Below, piece by piece: positions 8,690-18,034 of a DNA stretch of 64,000 nucleotides (its first letter is position 1; every line of letters begins with the position of its first letter). Both the position numbers and the translations under genes were made by a program. The notes beneath the pieces were generated by a model. It was not told where the DNA came from. It made no database searches and saw nothing but the letters and a program-made list of their open reading frames with translations. The DNA comes from Bradyrhizobium sp. 141 (GTDB taxonomy: Bacteria > Pseudomonadota > Alphaproteobacteria > Rhizobiales > Xanthobacteraceae): assembly GCF_023074055.1 (NCBI RefSeq), contig NZ_JADPKR010000108.1, forward strand, positions 124,001-188,000, read 5' to 3'.

Positions 8690-9026
8690 CAAACCAAACC
8701 CTCCCGGTGATGGCGCACTTTAGCGGCGCTCTTCGTCCGTTCCTGCCCGGTGATCCTAGTACGGTGGTGCCGGTGAGGCCATGCAGCAGATGGTCTCGAC
8801 CGGAGCCGCGCCACTCTCGTTCCCGTTTGGGATCAAAAGCCGCATCACCCGAGGTGGTCCTCAATAGGGGAAAGCGCTATTTTGAAATGTCTCCCGGCTG
8901 ACAATTCTGCGACAAAGTTTGCCGGGCGGCGGTGGCCTTCATCTTTCGTCGGATGGCGGTCGAAATCATCATGTTGCATTGCAGCAGAAGGCGGAGCGAC
9001 GAAACGGTGCGGCTGGCGGCGAGATC
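8690..9026. other. Divergent intergenic region between livG and the Crp-type regulator
   Basis: About 340 bases without a convincing gene. It must hold the promoters for the transporter locus and for the regulator. I see no clear -35/-10 pair and no TTGAT-N4-ATCAA Fnr box. CGGCTGACAATTCTGCGACAAAG around 8896-8918 contains a TTGACA-like half (CTGACA) but no matching -10. Confidence 0.5.
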
Positions 9027-9701
9027 ATGATTTCAGAAGAGCATCTGAAGCGCGTCGCCGCCTGGTCGCGCGAGCTCACGCAAGCGGAGATCGAGGTCGC
9101 GCGCGCCGGAATCACGGAGCGCTCATACGGCACCGGCGAGACCGTGTTCATGCGCGGCGATATTTTTGCCTATTGGGCTGGCATGGTGGGCGGCCTTGCC
9201 CGCATGGGCGGGGTCTCGCGGGACGGCAAGGAGACCAGCCTTGCCGGGCTGACGGCAGGGGCCTGGTTCGGCGAGGGCAGCGTGCTCAAGAACGAGCCGC
9301 GCCGCTATGACGTGGTCGCGCTACGCGACAGCCGCGTCGCCCTGATGGAACGCAGCGCCTTCATGTGGCTGTTCGAGAACAGCGTCGGCTTCAACCGCTT
9401 TCTGGTGCGCCAGCTCAACGAACGGCTCGGCCAGTTCATCGGCATGCTCGAGGTCAACCGCACGCTGGATGCCACCGCGCGCCTCGCCCGCAGTATTGCC
9501 TCGCTGTACAACCCGATCCTCTATCCGGAATCGACCGCGCATCTGGAGATCACCCAGGAGGAGATCGGCGCGCTCTCCGGCATGTCCCGCCAGAACGCCA
9601 ATCGCGCGCTGAACCGGCTGGAGAAGGAGGGGCTGCTGCGGCTGGAATATGGCGGCGTCACCATCCTCGATATCGAGCGGCTGCGCGGGTATGGGGACTA
9701 G
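9027..9701 (+). CDS. Crp/Fnr-family transcriptional regulator
   Basis: A 224-residue regulator with an N-terminal cyclic-nucleotide-binding-type beta-barrel (ETVFMRGDIFAYWAGMVGG near residue 35; AGAWFGEGSVL near 75) and a C-terminal winged helix. The recognition helix lies in GALSGMSRQNANRALNRLE, followed by EKEGLLRLEYGGVTILD. There are no Fnr-type cysteine clusters, and the usual cAMP-binding RxS phosphate-cassette arginine/serine pair is not evident. I start at the ATG of MISEEHLK; a longer in-frame start at 8919 would add low-complexity residues. It is divergent from the HAAT/CoA-ligase locus, which it probably controls. Its last codons are echoed by a remnant at 14472-14564. Confidence 0.87.
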   Translation: MISEEHLKRVAAWSRELTQAEIEVARAGITERSYGTGETVFMRGDIFAYWAGMVGGLARMGGVSRDGKETSLAGLTAGAWFGEGSVLKNEPRRYDVVALRDSRVALMERSAFMWLFENSVGFNRFLVRQLNERLGQFIGMLEVNRTLDATARLARSIASLYNPILYPESTAHLEITQEEIGALSGMSRQNANRALNRLEKEGLLRLEYGGVTILDIERLRGYGD

Positions 9702-10960
9702 CGCGCATTGGCGGGGGCGTGCGCCGGCCAGAGGTCAGCGCGCCAGCGGATCGCAATCGCCAGCATCGCGATGATTCCCGAGGCGGCATAAAGCGAGCCG
9801 GTCGCGGAATAGCCGATGATGTCGATCAGGCTGCCGGCGGCAAGCAGTCCGAGCGGCAGGCCATAGATCACCATCATGCGGACGCCCATCACGCGGCCGC
9901 GCAGATGCGCGCTCGCCGTTCGCATCAGGATCACGGCTGCCGAGATCATCGACATGCTCTGCGCTATACCTGCGAGAACGAGGCAGGCCATCGCCACCGG
10001 CATGGTCCTGACCTCGACGAAGACCAGCAGCATGGCGTACCAGGCCAGCGTCGCGCCGATCAGGAGCCGGGCAATGCGCAGTCCGCTGACGAGGCTCAGC
10101 GTGATCGAGCCGATCAGCGAGCCGACGGCGAAGCTCGCCGAGAGATAGCCGAGGCCGGTCTGGTCAGTCTGAAAGATATCGCGCGCGATGTAGGGCAGCA
10201 ATCCGCCGGTGAAAGGAAAAGCGGTGAGGTTGGCCAGAAAGGCGACGCAGAGCGCCGCGCGCATTCCCGGGCCGTTCCAGGCGTAGACGATCCCCTCCTT
10301 GAGGTCGCCGAACAATCGCGAAACGGCGCGGCTGTCGGCGGGAAGATCGCTCGTGGTGACGATCCTTTTCGGCCGGGTCAGGCAGAGCATGAGAAGCGCG
10401 GCGGAGAAGTAGAGACAGGCGATCGCCACATAGACGAGGCCGATGCCGAGGAGGGCAAACAGCCCGGCGCCCGTCAACGCTCCGGCGATGCGGGCACTGT
10501 CCTGGGTCGTGCGCGCAACGCTGATGGCGCCCACCAGCTGCTCGGCCGGCATGATCTCGGCGAGCAACGCGCCCCGAACGCCGAGATCCGAAGGGCGGAT
10601 CAGGCCCATGACCGCGACGATGATCATGACGCTCAGCGGCGACAGATGACCGGTCAGCGCCAGAACCATGATGGTCGACGAGAGCACCGTATAGGCAAGA
10701 CGCATCGCGACCAGGAGATCGCGATGGCCCATGCGGTCGCCGATCATGCCGAACACCGGCGCGACCAATGTCCCGACGAACTGGAGCGATGCAAGCACGG
10801 TGAGCAGCAGCACCGAGCCGGTCTCGACCAGGATGTACCAGCCGAGCACCAGCGTCTCGACCTCGAATGCCCAGGAGGTGAGCAGGTCGGACGGCCACTG
10901 GAAGCGATAGTTGCGGATGCGAAATGGCGCGAGCGCCGAAGACCGCGCGACTCCACTCAC
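9698..10960 (-). CDS. MFS transporter
   Basis: About 420 residues with roughly twelve hydrophobic segments. The N-terminal half includes FGMIGDRMGHRDLLVAMRLAY, which fits the MFS motif A loop between helices 2 and 3 (G-x-x-x-D-R-x-G-x-R/H). The sequence resembles enterobactin-exporter-like (MFS_3) efflux proteins. The start is uncertain: I chose the GTG at 10960 (VSGVARSSALAPFRIRNYRFQW), since proteins of this group begin just before the FRIRNYR-type motif; ATGs at 11059 and 11131 would add an arginine-rich, unlikely leader. The stop overlaps the convergent Crp-gene stop by 4 bases. The substrate is unknown. Confidence 0.8.
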   Translation of the reverse strand: MSGVARSSALAPFRIRNYRFQWPSDLLTSWAFEVETLVLGWYILVETGSVLLLTVLASLQFVGTLVAPVFGMIGDRMGHRDLLVAMRLAYTVLSSTIMVLALTGHLSPLSVMIIVAVMGLIRPSDLGVRGALLAEIMPAEQLVGAISVARTTQDSARIAGALTGAGLFALLGIGLVYVAIACLYFSAALLMLCLTRPKRIVTTSDLPADSRAVSRLFGDLKEGIVYAWNGPGMRAALCVAFLANLTAFPFTGGLLPYIARDIFQTDQTGLGYLSASFAVGSLIGSITLSLVSGLRIARLLIGATLAWYAMLLVFVEVRTMPVAMACLVLAGIAQSMSMISAAVILMRTASAHLRGRVMGVRMMVIYGLPLGLLAAGSLIDIIGYSATGSLYAASGIIAMLAIAIRWRADLWPAHAPANAR

Positions 10961-11206
10961 GTCGCGATGACGCGTGTCACGGCGATTCCTTTGCCTTGTT
11001 TCTTCTTCTGCGCGAGACCGTAGCGCCGGCGAGGCCCGTGTCAATCGAAGCTGCCGCATGCCGCCATGCACGATGGCTTTGGCGTGCCGGCCCGGCCGCA
11101 AGGGCGTCACCGGCTTGCGAAGGCGGCGCATGATGCGGTCACAGAGTTTTCATCTTGCTGTGGCCCTTAAGGTCCGGCGGGTTCGGGGGAGCGGAGCAAT
11201 CACAGC

Positions 11207-14200
11207 ATGTGGGTACGTTGGCAGGCGTTCGTCGCGTGGCTTCTGGGTTCCCTGATTCTCGCGAGCGTCCTGCCCTGCCGGGCTGGGCCACAGGACATGC
11301 TGACGCTGATGCAGCGCATCACCTCGCTGGCGAAGGAAGGCCGCTATGGCGAGGCGGTCGGGCTGGCACGAAAGCTCGTCGCCGAGTCCGAGAAGAGCTC
11401 GGGCCGACAGTCGCCGTTGACGGCAACCACGCTGGTGGTGCTGGGCCAGTCGCTCCAGGCGCAAGGCGAGACGACCGGGGCCGAAGCCATGCTGAGGCGG
11501 GCACTTGCGATTCGCGAGAAGAGCCTCGGACCCAATCATCCCGATGTTGCCGCCGTGCTCGGCACGCTCGGCCAGATCGAGCTCGGCCTCAACCGGCTGA
11601 GCGAGGCTGAGCGGGATATGTCACGCGCCATCGCCATCGACGAGAGCGTGCTGGGCTCGGACCACCTCACGACGGCGCTAGCGCGCATGCAGCTCGGCAA
11701 TCTCCGTCACCGTCAGATGAAGGAGACGGAGGCGCTCGACATGTTCAGTCGCGCCCTTGCGGTGTTCAGGAAGTCGGCGGGACAGGCCGATATCATGATT
11801 CCGGTAACCCTGAACAACATCGCGGAGGTCAATCGCGCGCAAGGCCGGTTGCTCGAGGCCGAAGCGAACTTTGTCGAAGCGCTCGCTCTCCAGGAAAAGC
11901 AGCATGGCCCTGACAGCATCTATCTGACGGCGACGCTGAGCAATTTCGGCGAGCTCCGGCGCGCACAGGGCCGGCTTCAGGACGCCGAGCAGCTGGCCCG
12001 GCGAGCCCTGGCCATCAGGGAGAAGGCACTGGGGCCGGATCATCCTGACGTCGCCGCAAGCCTCAACAATCTCGCCTTGGTGTTTTCGCGCGAGGGCCGG
12101 GACGCGGAGGCCGAGGGGCTGCTGACACGGGCGCTCGCCATTCAGGAAAAGAGTTTTGGAGCGGCGCATCCGAACGTGGCGACGGCGCTGAACAATCTCG
12201 CGGAGGCCTGGACCCATCTCAATCGCAAGCAGGAGGCCGAGCAGCTCTTGCGCAAATCGCTCGCCGTTCGAGAGAAAGCCCTCGGTCCGGGCCATCTCGA
12301 CGTTGCGATCGCTCTCGACAATCTGGTGACGCTGATGGGCGACGGCGATCGGTACGCCGAGGCTGAACCGTTCGCGCGCCGGTCGCTTGCGCTGCGCGAA
12401 GCCGCCCTGGGTGCCTCCCATCCGCTGGTCGCGAACAGCCTGAACAATCTGGCCGTCATCCTGGACAGCACCGGGCGGGCGCAGGAGGCCGAGCCGCTCC
12501 TGAAACGCGCGCTGGATATCCGTCTGCGTGCTCTCGGCGAGATGCATCCGGACGTCGCCAACAGCTTTGCCAATCTCGGCGCCCATCATATCGATTTGAA
12601 GGATTGGCAACAGGCCCGCGATGCGTTCGCGCGTGCGGTGGCGATCCAGAACGGCCGCCGTCCCGCGGAGTTCGGCGAGGACGGCCGCGGCGATCTCAGG
12701 GCCCATGAAGACACCAATCCGTATCCGGGATTGATCTCGGCCGCCTACAATCTCGCGAGCGCCGCCAATGGCGGGCAGGCGAGCGCCTTGCGGTCGCAGG
12801 CGTTCGAGGCGGCACAGTGGATCGGTGACGAGCAGGCCGCGCGTGCGATTGCAGGCATGTCGGCACGGATAGCGGATGGCCGCGGAGATCTCGCAGCCGG
12901 CGTCCGTGAGCGGCAGGATCTTGGCGCGCAAGCGGTTGCGACCGACAAGATGCTGGTGGCGGCAATCTCGCAAGCCAATGCCGTGCGCAATGCGGCCGCG
13001 GAGCAGGCGCTTCGCGTCCGTGCCTCGGCCATCGCAAATCAGATCCGGGAATTGGATCGCACGATCGCCGCCCAGTTTCCGGACTATGCGGCGCTGGTCA
13101 CCAAGACGCCGATCGCGATCGAGGACGTCCAGAAGCAGCTTCGTCCCAACGAGGCGATGGTGCTGTTCACGACGACGTCGCGTGCCACTTTCGTCTGGAT
13201 GGTGACGCGCTCGGATGTGCGTTGGTATGCGGCCGATCTCGGCGATAGGCAGCTCAACGAGGCCGTCGGCGCGCTGCGCTGCGGTCTCGATGCGGAGGCA
13301 TGGCTGGACAGGGCATCAACATGCGCTCAGAAGCTCGCCCGCAAAACTCCGCTGGGCGCAGACGAACCGTTGCCGTTCGATCAAGAGCGCGCCTTTGCGC
13401 TCTACCAGGCCCTGCTTGGTCCGGTCGAGCGCGAGATCGATGGCAAGGAGCTGATCCTGGTGCCGTCGGGCCCACTGGCGACGCTGCCTTTCCAGGTTTT
13501 GCTGACGGATAAGCCCGTGGGAGGTGGCGACCTCACGAAGGCACCCTGGCTGGTCAAGCGATTTGCGACCACCGTCTTGCCCTCCGTCTCCAGCCTCAAG
13601 GCGCTACGCCAGGTCGCGCGCAGGAGCGCGGCGTCGAAACCGTTCCTTGGCGTCGGCAATCCGACGCTCGAAGGTGACGGCCGCAGCGAACCCGCGATCG
13701 CGCGCGCCAAACTGGCGCGACAGATCCAGACCTGCGCCGCCATCCCGGCGCGGGCGAGCCAGGTCGCGCAAAGAAGCTTGCGTGCGGTCGACGCGCTGTC
13801 GGGCGGCGCGGCGGACATTGGGCAACTCCGGCGCCAGATGCCGCTGCCGGAAACCGCGCTCGAATTGTGCGCGGTGGCTGGCACCTTCGCGCCCGTCAAA
13901 GGCGATGTCCTGCTCGCCAATGATGCGTCCGAGACGAAGATGAAGACGTTCAACCAGAGTGGTGATCTCGCAAAATATCGCATCCTGCATTTCGCGACGC
14001 ACGGCGCGCTTGCGGGGCAAGTGCGCGGCTCGATCGAGCCCGGGTTGATCCTGAGCCCGCCAATGGCCGCGACGCAAGCCGATGACGGCTATCTCTCGTC
14101 GTCGGAGATTTCGGCCCTCAGGCTCGATGCCGACTGGGTGATCCTGTCGGCGTGCAATACGGCCGGTGGGCAGGCAGCCAATTCTGAGGCTTTCTCAGGA

Positions 14201-14440
14201 CTTGCGCGGGCCTTCTTCTATGCAGGCACGCGCGCGCTGTTGGTGTCGCACTGGGCAGTCAATTCCGACGCCGCGGTGGCCATCACCACCGGCACGATCG
14301 ATGCCCTCAACGCACATCCAGACATCGGCCGCGCCGAGGCGCTGCGCCGCTCGATTTCGGCACTGATCACCAAGGGCGGCGAGAGCGCGCAGCCCGGAAC
14401 ATGGGCGCCGTTCGTGCTGGTGGGGACCGGCGCCATGTAG
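11207..14440 (+). CDS. Exported TPR-CHAT protein (caspase-like protease domain)
   Basis: A 1077-residue protein. Residues 1-26 form a signal peptide (basic MWVRWQ, hydrophobic core, LPCRA cleavage region), which implies export. Residues of about 50-490 hold many kinesin-light-chain-type TPRs of about 42 residues, recognisable by repeated ALAIREKALGPDHPDVA-like and LNNLA motifs. The C-terminal CHAT domain (about 700-1077) has the cysteine-protease dyad: HFATHG places the histidine at 932, and ILSACNTAGG places the cysteine at 983, followed by FSGLARAFFYAGTRALLVSHW. CHAT proteins are caspase-related peptidases, some with defence or cell-death roles; this one's target is unknown. It is divergent from the MFS gene and followed by a Crp remnant and the cyclase-ATPase gene. 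Confidence 0.88.
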   Translation: MWVRWQAFVAWLLGSLILASVLPCRAGPQDMLTLMQRITSLAKEGRYGEAVGLARKLVAESEKSSGRQSPLTATTLVVLGQSLQAQGETTGAEAMLRRALAIREKSLGPNHPDVAAVLGTLGQIELGLNRLSEAERDMSRAIAIDESVLGSDHLTTALARMQLGNLRHRQMKETEALDMFSRALAVFRKSAGQADIMIPVTLNNIAEVNRAQGRLLEAEANFVEALALQEKQHGPDSIYLTATLSNFGELRRAQGRLQDAEQLARRALAIREKALGPDHPDVAASLNNLALVFSREGRDAEAEGLLTRALAIQEKSFGAAHPNVATALNNLAEAWTHLNRKQEAEQLLRKSLAVREKALGPGHLDVAIALDNLVTLMGDGDRYAEAEPFARRSLALREAALGASHPLVANSLNNLAVILDSTGRAQEAEPLLKRALDIRLRALGEMHPDVANSFANLGAHHIDLKDWQQARDAFARAVAIQNGRRPAEFGEDGRGDLRAHEDTNPYPGLISAAYNLASAANGGQASALRSQAFEAAQWIGDEQAARAIAGMSARIADGRGDLAAGVRERQDLGAQAVATDKMLVAAISQANAVRNAAAEQALRVRASAIANQIRELDRTIAAQFPDYAALVTKTPIAIEDVQKQLRPNEAMVLFTTTSRATFVWMVTRSDVRWYAADLGDRQLNEAVGALRCGLDAEAWLDRASTCAQKLARKTPLGADEPLPFDQERAFALYQALLGPVEREIDGKELILVPSGPLATLPFQVLLTDKPVGGGDLTKAPWLVKRFATTVLPSVSSLKALRQVARRSAASKPFLGVGNPTLEGDGRSEPAIARAKLARQIQTCAAIPARASQVAQRSLRAVDALSGGAADIGQLRRQMPLPETALELCAVAGTFAPVKGDVLLANDASETKMKTFNQSGDLAKYRILHFATHGALAGQVRGSIEPGLILSPPMAATQADDGYLSSSEISALRLDADWVILSACNTAGGQAANSEAFSGLARAFFYAGTRALLVSHWAVNSDAAVAITTGTIDALNAHPDIGRAEALRRSISALITKGGESAQPGTWAPFVLVGTGAM

Positions 14441-14471
14441 CGATACGCATATCAGTGCGCCGCCGCAAACG

Positions 14472-14564
14472 AACCGGTTGGAGAAGGAGGGGTTGTTGCG
14501 GCCGGGGTACGGCGAGGTCATTATCCTCGACATCGGAAGGCTGCGCCGTTGCGGCGAGGAGTGA
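14472..14564 (+). pseudogene. Remnant of a Crp/Fnr-type regulator gene (last 30 codons)
   Basis: The reading frame from 14472 gives NRLEKEGLLRPGYGEVIILD followed by IGRLRRCGEE and a stop. It matches the end of the intact regulator at 9027-9701 (NRLEKEGLLRLEYGGVTILD, then IERLRGYGD), with about 21 of 29 residues identical by eye and many third-base matches. There is no start codon or upstream homology, so it is a decayed duplicate tail, not a gene. Confidence 0.8.
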
Positions 14565-14695
14565 AGCCGCGACCACGTCCGTTAACCAACCACCGCTTGC
14601 TCTTCCAGTGCGACGAGCCCATGCTCGCCAGGTTCCTGGACCCACCCAGTAGTCCAGTAGATCGCGCCGTCGCGGCTTTCGCGAGGTTTTGACCC

Positions 14696-17600
14696 ATGAA
14701 CTGCTCTTGCTGCGGTTCCGAGGTTCAGAGTGGCTTTGCCTTCTGCCCGAGGTGCGGCACGAAGCAGCCCAATGCGTGCCCCGGCTGCGGCTATGCATGC
14801 GCGCCGGATTTCGCCTATTGCCCGAAATGCGGCGCGCTCCTCGGTGAGGCCCCCAAAGACGCGGGAGAGGCGCGGCCGAGCCGGCCGACAGCGCCGATCA
14901 GGGCCTCCTCGCCGCCGCTGGCGCCGTTGGCCGACCCGCAACAAGCACGTCGTCCGCAGTCCGACAGGATCGACAGCGAAGCAAACCGCCGCACCATCAC
15001 CGTGCTGTTTGCCGACCTCAGCGGCTTCACTGCGATGAGCGAGCGGCTCGACCCCGAGGTCATGCAGACGCTTCAGAACCAATTGTTCGAGGAACTGACG
15101 GCTGCGGTGCAGAGCTTTGGCGGCTTCGTGGACAAATTCATCGGCGATGCGCTGCTCGCGCTGTTTGGTGCGCCGGCCGCGCACGAGGACGACCCCGAGC
15201 GGGCGGTCCGCGCTGCCCTCGACATGATCAGCCGGACGGCGCGCCTCAGCGAGCGCGCAAAAGCCTATGCCGGTTCACCGCTGCTGCTCCATGTCGGAAT
15301 CAACACCGGGCACGTCGTCGCGGGCGGGTTAGGCGTGGGCGTTGCCAAATCCTTTTCGGTGACCGGCGATACCGTGAATACCGCGCAGCGGTTGCAGTCG
15401 ATGGCGGCGCCGGGCGAGGTGCTGGTCGGGTCGCTGACCCACCGTCTGACGCGGCATGCGTTCTCCTATGACTCGCTTGGCGAGGTCTCGCTCAAGGGCA
15501 AGATGGGCAGCGTTCTGGTCCATCGTCTGAAGGGACCGCTCGATACGCCCCGCGCGGCACGCGGCCTCGACACGTTGGGCCTCGATGCACCGCTGGTCGG
15601 GCGCGACGCCGAGCTTGCGCGTGTGATCGGCAGCCTTGATCGCGCGCGCGGCGGCGCGGCTCAACTGGTGCGGCTGATTGGCGAAGCGGGCATTGGGAAG
15701 ACGCGGCTGGTCGACGAATTCCTCGCCCGTATCCGTGACGAGGATCGCTTCGCAGACTTGGCGGTCCGACGGGCGGTCTGCTCGCCGCTCGGCGAACAGT
15801 CTTACGGCGCACTCGCCGCCGTGCTGCGTAGCGCTTATGGCATCGCACAGAAGGCCTGCGCTGCAGAGGCGGAGGCGAAGGTCGCGGAAGCGCTGTCGGA
15901 GCTTGGCCTCGCGACTGACGAGGCCGCCCGCCTGATGCCCCTCTATCTGCACGTACTCGGCCTCGGCGACCCCAACGCCCTGCTCAGGCATGTCGAGCCC
16001 GAACAGCTCCGCCGGCAGATATTCTTCGCGATTCGAACCATCTTCGAACGCCGCCTGGCACTGTCGCCGCTGCTGATCATCGTCGAGGATCTGCACTGGG
16101 CCGATGCGGTCTCTCTTGAAGCGTTGCGGTTCCTGATGGACCGACTTGAGCGGACGCGGCTGATGCTGCTGTTTACCCATCGGCCGACGCCGGAACTGGA
16201 CCAGCTCGGTTCGAGCAGGATCAGTCACACGACCCTTCGGCTGCCTCCGCTTGGCGACGCTGACGGACAGAGGCTGCTCGCGGCCTACTTCAGGCACGGT
16301 TGGCGTGAACCGCCGGAACGTCTGTTCAGTCGGATCCTCGATCGCGCCGGCGGCAATCCGCTTTTCCTCGAGGAGATCATACGCGGCCTCATCGAGGCCG
16401 GCACCCTGGAACGCGACGGCGCGCAGTGGCGGATGAAGTCGGATAAAGCCGCCGCCGATATCCCGGCAAGCATTCAGGCGTTGTTGCTGGCGCGCCTCGA
16501 CCGGTTGCCGCATCAGGTCCGCCTCCTGGCGCAGGAGGCCGCGGTAATCGGTCCGCGTCTTGATGCGGGTGTGCTTGGTGCGGCGGCAACCGAGCCAGCG
16601 AGGGTTGAAGCAGGGCTCGAACTTCTATGCGATGCGGAGATCATCGAGGAGATCGCGGGCTCGAACTCGATTGCGCTGCGGACCTACCGTTTCACGCAAA
16701 CCATGCTTCAGGACGTAATCTATCAAAACCTGCTCCTGCAACGCCGGATCGAGCTTCACGGACGGATTGGTGCCGCGCTGGAGCGGCTCTATGGCAATGA
16801 GCCCGAGCGCCTCGAGGACCTCATACTGCTCGGACATCACTTCAGTCTGAGCGCGAGCAAGCCGAAGGGCGCGCGCTATCTGCGCGCGGCCGGCGACCGC
16901 GCACGCGCGAGCTATGCCAACGACGATGCCATCCGTCTCTACCGACAGGCCCTCGCCGTGCTGTTGGCCAGCGGCGAACGGGAGCCGGAACGTCTGGTCC
17001 TGTACGAGCGGATTGCGGACCTTTGTGGCGCGGCTGGCCGGCGGAATACGGCCGAGGAGCACTATCAGAGCGCGTTGGAGGGGCACCGCGCCGCAGAGGA
17101 CCGGATCGGCGAAGCGCGGATGCTTCGCAAGCTTGGCCGATTGCTGTGGGACGCCGGCAAGCGGATCAAGGCGGAAACGCATTACGCCGAGGCCGCCAAA
17201 CTGCTTGGAGGGATCGACGCGCCCATCGAGTGGGCGCATCTCTTGCAGGAGCGCGGCCGTCTCGCGTTTCGCACGGGCGATCACGTGGCCGCCGCGAGCT
17301 GGGCAGACGAGGCGCTCGGATATGCCCGATCCGTATCTGCCGACGCCGATAAGCACGCCGTGCTCGAGGCGGCGCGCGCCATTGCGGAGGCTCTCAATAC
17401 CAAGGGGGTTGCACTGGCGCGGGTTGGACGACACCAGGAGGCGGTGCGCGAGGTGGAGCAAAGTGTCGCAGCCGCCGAAGCCGCCGGCCTCCTTAACGTC
17501 GCCTGCCGCGGCTACACCAATCTCGGTGTGCTCTACACGATTGTCGACCCGGCGAAAGCCGTGGAGGTCTGCCGGCGTGGACTGGATGTCGCGTGTCGGA

Positions 17601-18013
17601 TCGGGGATCTCGGCTTCCAGGCGCGTCTTCTCGCCAATTTTGCCGTTGCTTGTTGCACCTTCACGGACAGATGTACCGAGGAGGGGGTGCCGGCTGCCGA
17701 GAAGGCGATCGAAATCGACCGTGCGCTCGATCAGCGGGAGCATCTCGCCGTGCCCTTGATCGTGCTCGGGCAAATCCATCAATGCCATTTCCGCCCCGAT
17801 CTGGCCGCCCTCTGCTATAATGAGGCAATCGAGGTGGCGAACGAAACCGGCGAACCGCAGCAGCTGTTTCCGTGCTACGATGGTCTCGCGACACTGAGCC
17901 TTGATCGAGGCGACATGCCCGAGGCCGACCGATATTTCGCGCTGGCCCATGATGTCTGTGCCCGCCACGGGCTTGATCCCGCCGGGCTGATCGTACTGCC
18001 ATTTCTTGACTAG
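14696..18013 (+). CDS. Zinc-ribbon / class III nucleotidyl cyclase / STAND ATPase / TPR protein
   Basis: A 1105-residue cytosolic multidomain protein. Residues 3-45 hold two zinc ribbons (C3xxC6 with C17xxC20; C28xxC31 with C42xxC45). A proline-rich linker follows. The cyclase domain spans about 98-280: metal-binding D107 in FADLSGF and D151 in FIGDALLALFG, purine-selecting K147 and D225, and transition-state N228 and R232 in GDTVNTAQRL, all present, so it is probably active. The ATPase follows with Walker A GEAGIGKT (329-336) and Walker B LLIIVEDLHWAD near 465. The rest is TPR-like helical repeats. The order matches signal-transduction cyclases of the AcyA/MalT-related type. The redoxin gene begins 21 bases behind it. 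Confidence 0.9.
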   Translation: MNCSCCGSEVQSGFAFCPRCGTKQPNACPGCGYACAPDFAYCPKCGALLGEAPKDAGEARPSRPTAPIRASSPPLAPLADPQQARRPQSDRIDSEANRRTITVLFADLSGFTAMSERLDPEVMQTLQNQLFEELTAAVQSFGGFVDKFIGDALLALFGAPAAHEDDPERAVRAALDMISRTARLSERAKAYAGSPLLLHVGINTGHVVAGGLGVGVAKSFSVTGDTVNTAQRLQSMAAPGEVLVGSLTHRLTRHAFSYDSLGEVSLKGKMGSVLVHRLKGPLDTPRAARGLDTLGLDAPLVGRDAELARVIGSLDRARGGAAQLVRLIGEAGIGKTRLVDEFLARIRDEDRFADLAVRRAVCSPLGEQSYGALAAVLRSAYGIAQKACAAEAEAKVAEALSELGLATDEAARLMPLYLHVLGLGDPNALLRHVEPEQLRRQIFFAIRTIFERRLALSPLLIIVEDLHWADAVSLEALRFLMDRLERTRLMLLFTHRPTPELDQLGSSRISHTTLRLPPLGDADGQRLLAAYFRHGWREPPERLFSRILDRAGGNPLFLEEIIRGLIEAGTLERDGAQWRMKSDKAAADIPASIQALLLARLDRLPHQVRLLAQEAAVIGPRLDAGVLGAAATEPARVEAGLELLCDAEIIEEIAGSNSIALRTYRFTQTMLQDVIYQNLLLQRRIELHGRIGAALERLYGNEPERLEDLILLGHHFSLSASKPKGARYLRAAGDRARASYANDDAIRLYRQALAVLLASGEREPERLVLYERIADLCGAAGRRNTAEEHYQSALEGHRAAEDRIGEARMLRKLGRLLWDAGKRIKAETHYAEAAKLLGGIDAPIEWAHLLQERGRLAFRTGDHVAAASWADEALGYARSVSADADKHAVLEAARAIAEALNTKGVALARVGRHQEAVREVEQSVAAAEAAGLLNVACRGYTNLGVLYTIVDPAKAVEVCRRGLDVACRIGDLGFQARLLANFAVACCTFTDRCTEEGVPAAEKAIEIDRALDQREHLAVPLIVLGQIHQCHFRPDLAALCYNEAIEVANETGEPQQLFPCYDGLATLSLDRGDMPEADRYFALAHDVCARHGLDPAGLIVLPFLD

Positions 18014-18034
18014 ATCATATGAAGGAGTTCAACC

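Noticed and set aside
8707..8901. A 64-codon frame in the region between livG and the Crp-type gene
   Set aside because: Arginine/serine/proline-rich and without a Shine-Dalgarno; the region is more likely regulatory.
9365..11023. A 552-codon plus-strand frame across the end of the Crp gene and the MFS gene
   Set aside because: It runs in the wrong frame through the Crp gene and antisense to the MFS gene, with a low-complexity translation.
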